Origin: Endothia cerciana
Lineage: Eukaryota; Ascomycota; Sordariomycetes; Diaporthales; Cryphonectriaceae
Direction: 5' to 3'
Assembly (NCBI GenBank): GCA_026119935.1
Contig: JALRMH010000055.1
Location: 196,549-260,548 of the forward strand
DNA: 64,000 nucleotides
The position numbers and the translations under genes were made by a program. The notes beneath the pieces were generated by a model. That model was given only the letters and a program-made list of their open reading frames with translations, ran no database searches and had not been told where the DNA came from. How positions within the stretch are numbered: position 1 is the first letter of the stretch; each line of letters begins with the position of its first letter. Positions 43,939-54,026 of this stretch are shown in pieces.

Positions 43939-46436
43939 ATGACTGATGCCGCCAAGGCTTCCAATGATCCGACGAACGGTGGTAGCACACAGGAGTCAAT
44001 CCCAGTGAGTGGATATACTGCGTTAGATGCTGTGTCCCACTGACCCAGATCAGGTGAGCCTTGAAACCATCGCGGTGCTTCTGAAAGGCATAACCACTAG
44101 TATTACAGACTTGGGCAAAAGAATAGACGCCCTGGAGCAGTCGCAGAAAGATGGACCCAAAGAAGACGAGGCGAACAGAGGCACAGAGGCTGGGAAAGGC
44201 GACGAAGGGAGTCCAAATGGGGAGATGAAGACGAACCCGGCGGCGCCCGATGGCCCTGCTCAAGCAATAGGGAAGGATCTCTTGAGCAGTTATGTGGAAT
44301 TCAGGAAGGAAGTCTATCTGGACAGCAACGGCAAACAAGAGTGGATATCAGTCGATGCTGGGATGCCGAAAGAAGAATCTTCGCAGAAGAAGCCTTTCCG
44401 CTATGACACGCACGAAAACGGCAAGCTCACCTTCTCGGTGTTCCGATCAGCCAAGCTCTACCAGAAGCTACTCGAGCTTTGCCCTCCGGCTCACGACGGG
44501 CAGGTCAATCTGTCTGAGGATCGACTCGAGATCGCGGATGTATTCCCCCTGCTGCACTGCCGGACAAGCCTCGAGGAGTACGGGAAGACTCTGAGTGACA
44601 AACCAGCCGACAACGCGATCCGGGAGGAGCTCAAGGTCTTGGATGAGCTCTATAAGCGCGAAGGACACCTCTTGTACGCGCAGCAGCGGTATGATGACCT
44701 GCTAAAGAACAAAAAGATAGACTGTGAGAGCCTGAAGGGGCTCTTTCATAAGGACCAGCTCGTCGTGTTCCGAGAACTGCGCGACGAGTGGGCGGTGGCC
44801 CGCGTCACCATGGTGACGTCGAATGATGAGTACAACCTTCTCGGCGGCGACGTCTGGCTCGAACTGGAATGCAAGGCCATCGACTTCGACGGGAAAAACC
44901 ACCGGGCTCATTTGTACAGGAGGGATATCGACAAATTCACCGGAACCAGGAACATCACCGAGCTGCCTGTCTATCCCCTCGCCTATTTCCGCGACAAGGA
45001 CCGCCTCATTCAAGACTCTATCGAGTCAGGAGCCAGATGGAAGACACTGCACGAGCGGCTGATCACCAAAGATGGACAGCCCCGCACCGCGGTGATGCAA
45101 TATGTGGGCTATTGTGAGACGTTTGGTGAGGACGGCCACGACGAGGATGGCGGCAAGGGCGGCGAAGTAAGTCTCACAATATCTTCATTTGGCTTAGTGG
45201 TTGCTAATGAAATGGACAGCTCGCTAGTCGCGTAATTGTCGATCCTACGAGGTTTCCCGACCGCTATCTACAATTTACCGAAGATAACGAGGATGTCTTC
45301 GGAACGGAGTCGTCCTACTTCCATGACAAGCCCGAGGACAACCCTCTAGTTTTGTGTCCAGAAAAGGTACTTGTCCACAGTCTCAGCGACAACGAGTGGT
45401 ACTACGTGGCAATGAGCAAGTTGAAAGAGCCGACCTGGGCTCAGAATGCTTGGGCACGTCTTGTCAAACCCAGCTCCCCTTCTAGCAATATCGCCAAATC
45501 GATCGAGCGCGTACAGCGTCTAGCTGAGGCGCATCAGAAATCTAGGGAAAAGGACAACAGTATGGATAACTTCACAGGAAAAGGAAAGGGCCTGACATTC
45601 CTTCTTCATGGCCCTCCCGGCGTTGGCAAGACCATGCTCGCGGAGTGCCTGTCTGAACAACATCAAAGGCCTCTGTATAGGATCAACCTGGGCAGGCTTG
45701 TTGCGGATTATCGTTGGGAATCAACAATCGAGGAGATATTCCGACAGGCTCATTTCTGGGACGCAATACTCCTCGTGGATGAGGCCGAGGTGATCTTGGC
45801 TGAAAGGACACAAGAGAATATGCACCAGAGCGCGTGGGTTGCCGGTAAGTAACTATTGCCGATTCCACCTCGGATCTTGGATGAAAATGATTAATGTCTT
45901 TGGCAGTGTTTCTTCGCAAGATAGAATATTTTGAGGGAGTTATCTTTCTGACCACGAACCTTATCCATATGATAGGTGAGTCTTGCATCCTACATCCTTT
46001 ACGGTCTTTTTGTGTTGCTAATGCTCGTATAGACCCGGCATTTATTTCCCGCGTACGTGCTCGAGTTCTTTGCTGACCTGTGATGTAACTAATGTTCTTG
46101 AAGGTCAATCTTGGATTCAGAATACCAAATCTAGATTCCGAGACCCGCCTGGAGATCTGGCGGAAGATGCTAGGAGATCTGCCAAAGTCGAACGGGGCTC
46201 AATGGCTTACCGAGAAGGAGAAGACTATGAGAGAATGGGCGGCGATGCCCTTGAACGGTAGGCAGATCCGGAACGTTATTCATTCAGCTCGTCTCTTGGC
46301 CTCGCCGCCAATAACCGGTGAGATAACGGAAAGATTTATAAACGACTCTCTGCAGGACGTTGTGAGTTTTATGGATATGATAGACGACGAGAAGAAGGAG
46401 GTGGAACTGAAATATATGTCCCACTGGTCTTCATGA
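43939..46436 (+). CDS. AAA+ ATPase with DUF7025-like N-terminal region (741 aa)
   Basis: Six exons: 43939-44004, 44054-45166, 45220-45844, 45907-45975, 46033-46052 and 46104-46436. All donors are GTRNGT-like (GTGAGT, GTAAGT, GTACGT), introns are 49-62 bp, and phases agree. Residues 1-75 include a short coiled coil. Residues about 230-420 resemble the DUF7025 region that precedes AAA in many fungal ATPases (YFRDKD... then RVIVDPTRFP). The AAA+ core has Walker A GPPGVGKT (524-531), Walker B LLVDEAE with D580/E581, sensor FLTTN, arginine-finger ISRVNLGF and the lid NGRQIRNVI. Such proteins are predicted substrate-remodelling ATPases; the substrates are unknown. The divergent partner is the STAND-like gene. 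Intact. Confidence 0.85.
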
Positions 46437-46630
46437 GGTTATGGCTTTCCTGAGAAAATGAGCAATATAGTGTTTGTCTTTACAACTTACTTCTTATAGA
46501 CTCTACTATGAACTTGCACTTAAAGCATTTCAACGTCGAATTTTAGCTGAGAACTATAATGTGAATTAATCCGTATTGCGAACACAACACCTAAGAACGC
46601 CTGAACTACTTCGTAATTAACTCCACCCTT
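46437..46630. other. Short convergent spacer
   Basis: 3' flanks of the AAA+ gene and the ankyrin relic. Nothing else. Confidence 0.5.
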
Positions 46631-47470
46631 CTACATCGAGTTCCTCCTGAACTTCAAAGGGAGAAACTGTCGCCGGCACTCCGGCAATGCCTCGCTCTGC
46701 AGCACCTCTTCGAGACGCGTCCATCCACATTCTCTTGCTGGGTCGAGCAGCGTCCGGCCTCTCTTGTCGACGGCTTGAAGTAACCTCCAAGTTCCCGCAT
46801 CAAGTAGGATTCTCGCAATTTCACAAGCAGTGCCCTCTCGAGCATCTAGCACCCACCAATCGCCCTCACAGCAGAAACACGATTGATATTGTTTTGACGG
46901 TTGTTCGATTGATGAGTCAACGTCATTTCCTTGGCAAGGACCATTGTCGACATCACCCTGAATACGCCTCTCGTGCTCGATGCGCTAGATTTGAGGACAT
47001 CTTGAGCTAGCCGCGAGGGTATGCAGCGCAGTGTATCCCAAATTGTCTCTTGCTGCCACATCAGCGCTGAGCCGTAGTAGCTCTTCAACAACATGTGATC
47101 TTTCGCCCTTGTCATCATTATGTCGACTTGTGCAAGCCCAGTGGAGTGCATTTTTGCCCATTCCGGCTCCAAGTGCCAGGTTTGCTCCACGCTCTAGAAA
47201 GTAGTTAACTAATTTGACATCTGGCACATAGCTAGCAAAAGTCAGCAGGGTATAGAGACCCTCAGCACCTACACAGGCTCTGTGATCTGTAAGTGCAAAG
47301 CTGGTGTCGATATCAGCACCATGGTCCAGCAAGAGCTCGAGGAGCTGACATTCAAGTTCTGAATTCTCATCGAATTTCGGATACAACCACTGGGCACAAA
47401 TGGTGGGGAAAGAAGCTTTCGGATTTGCTCCACAATCAAGCAGTAACTTAGTTGCCGTTAGATATCTTGC
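46631..47470 (-). pseudogene. Truncated ankyrin-repeat gene with one nonsense codon
   Basis: The minus strand from about 47470 reads as ankyrin repeats: TKLLLDCGANPKAS, LLELLLDHGADID, NYFLERGANLALG followed by NALHWAC, and ADVAARDNLGYTALHTLA. A TAG at 46985-46987 interrupts the frame, which then continues in phase to the natural-looking end at 46631 (a further repeat-like ARILLDAG, then EEVLQSEALPECRR). CAG-to-TAG would be a RIP-type change. At about 47470 the ankyrin sequence ends at repeat-rich, GC-skewed DNA, so the 5' part has been lost or displaced. Ankyrin proteins of this kind commonly accompany NLR and HET genes in fungi. Confidence 0.65.
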
Positions 47471-48064
47471 CGGCGGTAGGGTTAGCATCAGGCGGGCTGG
47501 CCGTGGGGACTTGGTGAAAATCCGGCGCCCGGCCCTAGCACACCCTCGGCCTTCCCCCCCCCTCTCCCTACTACAGGGTTGTCCAGATGCGGGCTGCGCA
47601 GGCTTATTCAATCGGCGCCCCTGCCGCGATCAGCCTCCTCCTTTTTGCAGCCTCTTTCCCCCTATTTCCTAGCTGCAATCCGCGTTTCTCGCCGTGGCTG
47701 TTGTTACCCGCCGTTTTGGTGTTCCTCCTCCCCACCTTTTCCAGGACCCCTGCCCACTTCGATAAAGCAGCAGGGGTTTGTCACACAGAGTAGAGTAGCT
47801 CCACTCTGCGTGATAAACCCCTGTCTTCCCCTTCTAGGGGGGTTTCGCTGCCCTTCAAATCTAGAGTAAAGCTACACGAGCAAGTATAGCCACACGAAGC
47901 CACGAAACCCCCTTGTCCCCCCTCCCCCCCCTCTAGGTAGGGTAAATCTAGGGTCTGGCTGGCAATAATAATGCGGCGACGAGGAAGAGGAGGAGGAGGA
48001 GCAACAGAAGGCACGACCGCATCTCAACCTAGATATAAAAAGAAAGCAAGAAAGCAAGAGAGAC
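47471..48064. other. Junction zone between gene-rich and AT-rich DNA
   Basis: GC-rich C-tracts (about 47540-47570), a 58-bp near-palindrome and a second inverted pair (ggggggtttcg at about 47837, cgaaaccccc at about 47903). It separates the ankyrin relic from the AT-rich block. No gene. Confidence 0.55.
47768..47825. repeat. 58-bp near-perfect palindrome
   Basis: The left half begins caggggtttgtcacacagag. The right half ends ctctgcgtgataaacccctg, its reverse complement apart from two changes. The centre is a gtagctc-type turn. It could be a transposon terminus or a cruciform-forming site. Confidence 0.75.
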
Positions 48065-49254
48065 GAAAGGCTTTCCCTTGTTCTATATACCTTTTATATC
48101 TTCTCTATATTTTTATCGCTACCTAATTTAATTGATTCTAGAAAAAGGGGCCCTAGTATTTTATCTTTCTTTCTTTCTTTCTTTCTTTTTTCTAACACAA
48201 GCTATTCTAATTATACGAAAAAAGAAAAAAAAAGGAAAAAAAGAGAAGAGAAAAGAGAAAAGCACCTAACCCTTGCTTTAAGTCTTTATTTATATTATAA
48301 CCTCTCTACTTCTTTCTTATTAAGATAATCCTGTATAGAGAAGCGAAGATCTTTTGCTTTTTCTTTAAGTATAATAACCCTTATCTAATATATAAGTTAT
48401 AGAACAGACTATAGATAATAAAGATAACTAACTACTAGAGAGTCTAATAGTTAGTAATATAATTATATATATAAGGGGTAGCATCTAGTATAAGGATTAA
48501 TAGGCTTAATATTGATCTAGCTAAACTTAAAACTAAAGAGCTAGTTATAAAAGGATAAATATTTCCTTTTTATTAGAGTATATTTATAATTACTCTTTAG
48601 TTATTTATTTAAGTTTCTAGTCTTATATATATCTGAAAGCTCTAAAGATAGTAAATATTTATATTTAGACTTTAGTTATATTTCTATATTTAAAGCCTGT
48701 CTTTAGCACTACTCTTATTAGCATTAACTCTTTAAGATATTTTAAAATCTTTTAAATTACTATAGTGCTTATTACCTAGAGTTTATTTATTTCTATTACT
48801 TTAAAGAAGCCCCTTTTATATATATATATATCTATATATAGATATATATATTTATATCTATATTTTATCGCTTAGTATACTTTATATATATATAACAATC
48901 TATAGTAGAAGGTGCTACTGCGCTATTAATCTAAAAGATTAACTACTATTCGAATACTCTATTTAACTATCCCTTCTAACTATATATATAATATATACCT
49001 AGACTACTAGGTAGTAACAGCATAGCTTTTTATAAAAAGGATTGTCTTATAGTACTTATTATAGTATATAAAGTTTATATTATAATATAAGACTATTAAT
49101 AAACTAAAGTAAAGGGTATAGAGTAGGAGGGTACTTATTAGAAAGATTATCTAACGATTGATATAGAGAGATTTAGAGAACTAGGGTTCTTCTAGTTGAC
49201 TAGGTGCCTGAGAGTCTATCTATGATTTCTTTCTCTAGCTATAGTAAGGTCCTA

Positions 49255-49288
49255 GGTCCGGTTGTTCTTTATCTGGACTCGCTTGCGC

Positions 49289-49321
<33 letters not shown>

Positions 49322-49775
49322 CTGACAGCAAGGCTATAAATAAAAGCTTATACTACCTGCAGGTTATAATAGTTATCAACTAGCCACCCTGCTGTTTGCT
49401 ATCTCTTATATAGCTAGTATAGGGTCTAGTTATTATCTATTTAAACTTGCTTATAGCCTTAAAAAAAAAAAGCTTAATAGTAAGGCTATAAATAAAAGCT
49501 TATACTATTTGCAAGCTGTATAGTTATCAACTAGCTGCCCTGCTGTCTGCTATCTTTTATATAGCTAGTATAAGGTCTGATTATCGTCTGTTTAGACTCG
49601 CTTATACTTAAAAAAAAAGGCTTAATAGCAAGGCTATAGATAAAAGCTTATGCTACCTGCAAGCTATATAGTTATCGACTAGCTGCCCTGCTGTCTGCTA
49701 TCTCTTATATAGCTAGTATAGAGTCTGATTATTATTAGTCTAGACTTGCTTATACTTAAAAAAACAAGCTAGCTA
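49255..49775. repeat. ~150-bp minisatellite, about 3.3 copies, each with a poly(A) run
   Basis: The block aaggctata(a/g)ataaaagctta recurs at 49330, 49482 and 49630. Each copy is followed by tatcaactagc, ccctgctg and atagctagtata blocks and then an A-run before the next unit (28, 11, 8 and 6 A). Copies differ mostly by C/T and G/A changes. Confidence 0.85.
49292..49319. repeat. (A)28 homopolymer
   Basis: 28 consecutive A at the head of the minisatellite. Confidence 0.9.
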
Positions 49776-50432
49776 GCAGGTAAGAATCCGCGCTACGCCT
49801 CTTCTATATTAGCGCTCTAGCTATTTATATAAGCTAGCTAGTCACACCTCTAGCCTGTTCTATACTAGCGTCTCTGCGCTGCTAGCTGCACTAGCAAGGC
49901 TAAATATCTCGAACTTATTTTATAGCTTATTCCTTCAAACCTTCCTCTCTTCTTACTACAACACTAATAATAACTATTACTATAATTAAGTATATTAACT
50001 CCTTTAAGGCCCTTTAAAGCCTTTTAAGGCCTCTTAAAGACCTCTCTAGCACCCTTTGCACTTATTTCTTACCCTTTTTGCACACCTGCAGACCTTATTT
50101 CGCGCGCACGTCTTAGCAGCTTTCCCCTAGCTAAATCCGCCCTAGCTAGCTGCCCTAAAGACTACTTATATAGCCTAGAACACCTAGATGCATGCCTTCT
50201 ACCCCCTTTTTACTACTAAAACCACCCTGTTTCCCTCAGGCTTCGCGCCTTCACAGCCTGTATTTTACTCTGTATCTAATTAACTTTTTTTTAAAAGGCT
50301 AGCTAGCAGAGCAGTCTCGCTTTAACCCGAACCCTTAGCTGATAAATCAGCCCTCCTGCCCTATCTGCTCTTTTTTTTTTTTTAATTTTTTTTTTTTTAT
50401 TAATTTTTTTTTAAGCACAGTTGATTCTAAAC

Positions 50433-51075
50433 ATGCTAAAAAACCCCCTAGACAGAACAAGGCAAACAAGTGCTATACTGCCTAAGGAGGCTGCCGCTGC
50501 TAGCAGAAAGGGCAAGAAGGCTACTTATAGCGCTATTAAAGTTACTGCTGCTAGTAGTGCTACTCTGCTAAGCACCCCTGCTAATAGCTAGCCTAAATCC
50601 TCTAGCATAGCTAAAAAGAAAGGCTACCTTACTAAGATAGCTATAAATAAAGTAGTAACTACTACTACCTATAAGAAACTAGATAAGGAGATCAAGAGCC
50701 AGGTCTAGGCTGCTCTAGATAAGAAGATATTTTACTTTAGCCTGATTAGCCTAGCTCTACTTAGGACTAATACTGCTAAGGCCCTGTAGCTGCAGCAGGC
50801 CTACAACTTTATTAAAGGCTCGGACTATCACCTTATTAAGCCTCTCTAGTAGCTCAAAGACTTTGCTTATTATCCTTTTATCCTAGCTAAGGAACCCTAT
50901 ATAAGCAAAACGCACGAGGCTAAGTATGCAGAGTAGATAGCCACGCCGAACCTTTATATTTATAGGACCTGTGTCCTTGTGAAGCTGAACTAGGCTTTTT
51001 TCTCTAAAGGCTTTATTATGCAGTATTAGGGTTTCCGGAACCCAGGCGCTGTGAATACCTTCATCTATACTGAAG
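50433..51075 (+). pseudogene. RIP-like mutated first exon of a large unknown gene
   Basis: From the ATG at 50433 a single frame runs 214 codons to a GTAGGT donor at 51076, interrupted only by eight TAG codons. No TAA or TGA and no frame slip is present. The N-terminus is Lys/Ala/Ser-rich (RKGKKATYSAIK) and the later part is a mixed globular sequence. TAG is what CAG or TGG becomes after CpA-to-TpA change. I do not recognise the family. It is probably the 5' end of the gene continued by the blocks at 51.7-57.7 kb. Confidence 0.55.
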
Positions 51076-51640
51076 GTAGGTTAACTCTCCCTTTTGCCTT
51101 TCCTTTCCTTTCCTCTCCTTTCCTCTCCCTTTAAAATTTTTTTTTTTTTTCTTCTTCTTTTTCTCTATCTTTCCCTTTTTAGCTATCTCTGGACTCAATT
51201 AGGCCTAAAAATCCAGCCTTCGACCTTGAGGATTTCAGGACCTAATTAAGTCTAGAGCTACTAAAAAGCCCCCCCCCCCTCTTTTAAAAAAAAAAAGATT
51301 TCCACTCTACGATTTTAAAACTCAATTAAGTCCAGAGCTATTAAAAAAAGGCAAGGCAGAAAAAGGGAGAAGAGGCAGAGAGAAAGATTAAGTAGGGTGA
51401 CTATCAGGGTTGAAGCTAACTTATAATATACTACTCTACTTAATAGCTATCTCCTCTTTTGTTTTCTTCTCCCCTCTGCCTTTTTTTTTTCTTCTTTTTT
51501 TTCTTCTTTTTCTTTTCTTTCTTTATTGATCTAGCCTCTCTTTTCCGCTCTCTTTAGACTCAACTACGCTGAGAAATCGCACTAGCTTTATAGGATATAA
51601 TCAAGCCTAGCGCTATTAAAAAAAAAAAAAAAAAGAAATC
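51076..51640. repeat. Intron-like gap with A/B motif copies
   Basis: Lies between two coding-like blocks. T-rich tracts alternate with motif A (ggactcaattaggcctaaaa at 51190; agactcaactacgctgagaa at 51556) and motif B, its reverse-complement class (taattaagtctagagct at 51243; caattaagtccagagct at 51322; taatcaagcctagcgct at 51597), each followed by an A-run. Confidence 0.6.
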
Positions 51641-51699
51641 CAGAGCTTAAAGCTTAGGCTATAGAATACTAATCTTTCTATATTAGGTTTATAGCTTCT

Positions 51700-53185
51700 C
51701 AGCCTTATATATAAATTAATTAATAATATAGAGAATACTTGATTATATAATTAGTCTAAGATCTTTGCTACTTTTAAGATAATAATAGCTAGCTCTAGCA
51801 CTTGTAAGATTATAGCTGTAATATAAAAGGCTTAGCAGAGCTTAAACAGCGTATAGCTTATTAAGATAGAGTACTATATTATTAATATTAGCTTTAAAGA
51901 GGAGAGCGCTAGTATTTATATATATAGCACTATATACTTATATATATATTAGACCTTGTTATACTATATTAAAGGCCTGCAGTATAATACTGAGTTTTAA
52001 GTATTATACTAGGAGGAGGTTAAAAAGAAGCAGGCTTTAAACCCTTCTAACATTAGCTTCTAGCCTGCTCTTTAAAACCTAATTAAGAAGGACGAGCTGT
52101 CCTGCTTCTAAGTTATTGACAAGGATATATACATCAACAGCTAGTCTTTTAAAGGCTATACTTTAAAAGACTAGTAGTGTATTTATACTATACTTAGCCT
52201 GATCTACTATAAGCATAAGGATATTATAAAAGTAATCAGCTTTTAAAAGGCTGTTATTAATGCAAACAAGCTTCTATACTAAATAAGCAACACTAAGATA
52301 AACATCTTAATAAAAAATATAGATTCAGCTTAGACTATCTTATAGTATAATCAAATCAACTATAACTAGCTTTATACTGCTATGCTAGCTGATAGCAGCT
52401 AGAAATCAGACATCGCTTATTAGCTCGATATATATTTAGCTAACTACTATACCTAATCTAGTAAGGATGCGTTTAAAGAGAAGGTCTTAGAGCTCGAACA
52501 TATTATTAAGATAGTTATAGAAAAGCATTCTGCCTTTATAAACTAAATAGCCTAGTCGAATGCCTTTAAGAACCTCCTTACTATAGACTAGACTCTAATA
52601 AACTTTAAGATATAGCAGATAGTTGCTTAGGGTATTCAGTAGTTCTACAGCTTTATATATAATTTAGAGGCTAAAGATATCGACTATGCTATTAACTCTG
52701 CCTTTTCCAGCCTAATAATATAAGAAAAGCAGGCTGAGTACCTTAATACTTATATTGCTGTTGCAGATGCCCTTACTGCTAAGCTTGCGAAGTCGGACAG
52801 AACCCTGAATATAGATAGCGACGCATGATGTAAGCAGGCCGACTAAGTCCTAGGTGCTATCTACGCCCTTAATAAGACAGCTACTAGCAGCGCCCCTCCT
52901 GTATACTTCTAGCAGCATATATTCTAAGCTTTTAAGATAGATAAGGACGACTAGAAGACCTATATATTCAACAGGGAGAACACTAAGCGCTGTCGCAAAG
53001 ATATTATCAGCAAGGCCTAGGTCTTGTCTAGCTGAGCTAAGTAGGGTAAGAGCAAAGAGCGCGCAGCCGAGCGTAACTAAGAGGATAATAGTAAGAACGA
53101 CGTTAAGTCTGCGCAGAGTAATAAGACAAGCACTACTAAGCTGGATAATATTATTAAGCCTGCCTTTGCATTTAAGTAGCACTAA
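51700..53185 (+). pseudogene. RIP-like mutated coding block 2
   Basis: Frame is shared by islands at 51970-52110 (EEVKKKQALNPSNISF), 52440-52520 (KEKVLELEHIIKIVIEK) and 52800-53180 (a Lys/Asn/Ser-rich end), so phase is kept for well over 1 kb. Stops are mostly TAG, with some TAA and a few TGA. The sequence reads as a helical, charged protein. No known domain is recognised, including no clear gag, reverse transcriptase or integrase. Confidence 0.5.
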
Positions 53186-53330
53186 GCGATAAGTGAGTTT
53201 TATAGCTCTTTTTTATTTCTTCTTATTCTTTTTTTATTTCTTTTTTTTAAGGTTCTAGACTTAATTATACCTAGAAATTATAGGGTTATTTTTAGCCTTA
53301 ATCAAGTCTAAAAGCTCTAAAAAAGAGAGA
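53186..53330. repeat. Intron-like gap with A/B motif pair
   Basis: T-rich run, motif A (ctagacttaattatacctag at 53255), then after about 25 bp motif B (ttaatcaagtctaaaagctc at 53298) and an A-run. The two are reverse complements in their cores and could form a hairpin. Confidence 0.65.
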
Positions 53331-53859
53331 GAACAATATCTCTCTTTAAAAAACAGAGGAAAACAGGAATGATTCTACTAAAGTAGCTAGGCCTTTACCT
53401 TAGCTTACCTATTATAAAGAAGAGGTAGAGATAAAGGCAGAGGCAAGGCAGGGAAGGAACTAGCTATAAGAGGTGTTTTCTATACTAACTAAGTGCTTAT
53501 AGATATATATACTATATACTAGCGCTTTAAGTCGCTCTTTCTATTTTATATTCTCGCTAATAATTATAGTTTTAACAAGACTTTTACTACAGGCGCTATT
53601 ATAATACTCTGCATTACTACTATTACTATTAACTTTATTAATAGAAGGGTATTTGTCTGCTACTTTAGCATCTACTTTATTATAGAGGACTTGCTTAATT
53701 AGATAGCTTTTAAGCTTATTAAGCTCTTTTAAAAAAAGTTAGATATATATATTTATACTATTAGCACTAGCGTTTATATAATAGGCGCTATTATCCTGCA
53801 TACTAATGAAGAGTAGTATAAAGAGCTTGAGAAGTGTATTTAAGCGCTAGCTAGCTTAT
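53331..53859 (+). other. Short coding-like stretch, AT-rich
   Basis: Reads weakly as protein in one plus-strand frame from about 53480 to 53850 with TAG/TAA codons. It is too short and mutated to assign. Probably another exon of the same locus. Confidence 0.3.
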
Positions 53860-54026
53860 AAGTACGTTTTCTTAGCCTACTAGACTTAATTATACTTAAA
53901 AACACCTCTTCCTCCTCCCTCTTGCCTTTTTTTTCTTTTTCAGCCTAATCGATTCTAATAGCGCTAATTTTTCCTTCTCCCTCTCTTTTTTTTTTTTTTT
54001 AAACAGCCTGCAAGCTCTTTATCTAT
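53860..54026. repeat. Intron-like gap with A-type motifs
   Basis: Motif A at 53880 (ctagacttaattatacttaa) and a diverged copy at about 53941 (cagcctaatcgattctaata), embedded in T-rich tracts and ending in a T-run followed by aaacag. Confidence 0.55.

Larger units (their letters stand above)
48065..50432. other. AT-rich, non-coding repeat DNA
   Basis: Very AT-rich, TpA-rich sequence with long T/A tracts. No protein-like frame is seen apart from fragments. Contains the minisatellite at 49.2-49.8 kb and long T-runs at 50370-50411. Motif-like copies of the A/B repeat also appear near 48130-48155. Confidence 0.6.

Noticed and set aside
47471..47490. Telomere repeat (TAGGGTTAG) at the block edge
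   Set aside because: Only a single partial unit is present; no tandem array.
52850..53182. Minus-strand 110-codon frame, hydrophobic
   Set aside because: It lies opposite the Lys/Ser-rich plus-strand coding block and is its mirror; the plus-strand phase is supported by neighbouring islands.
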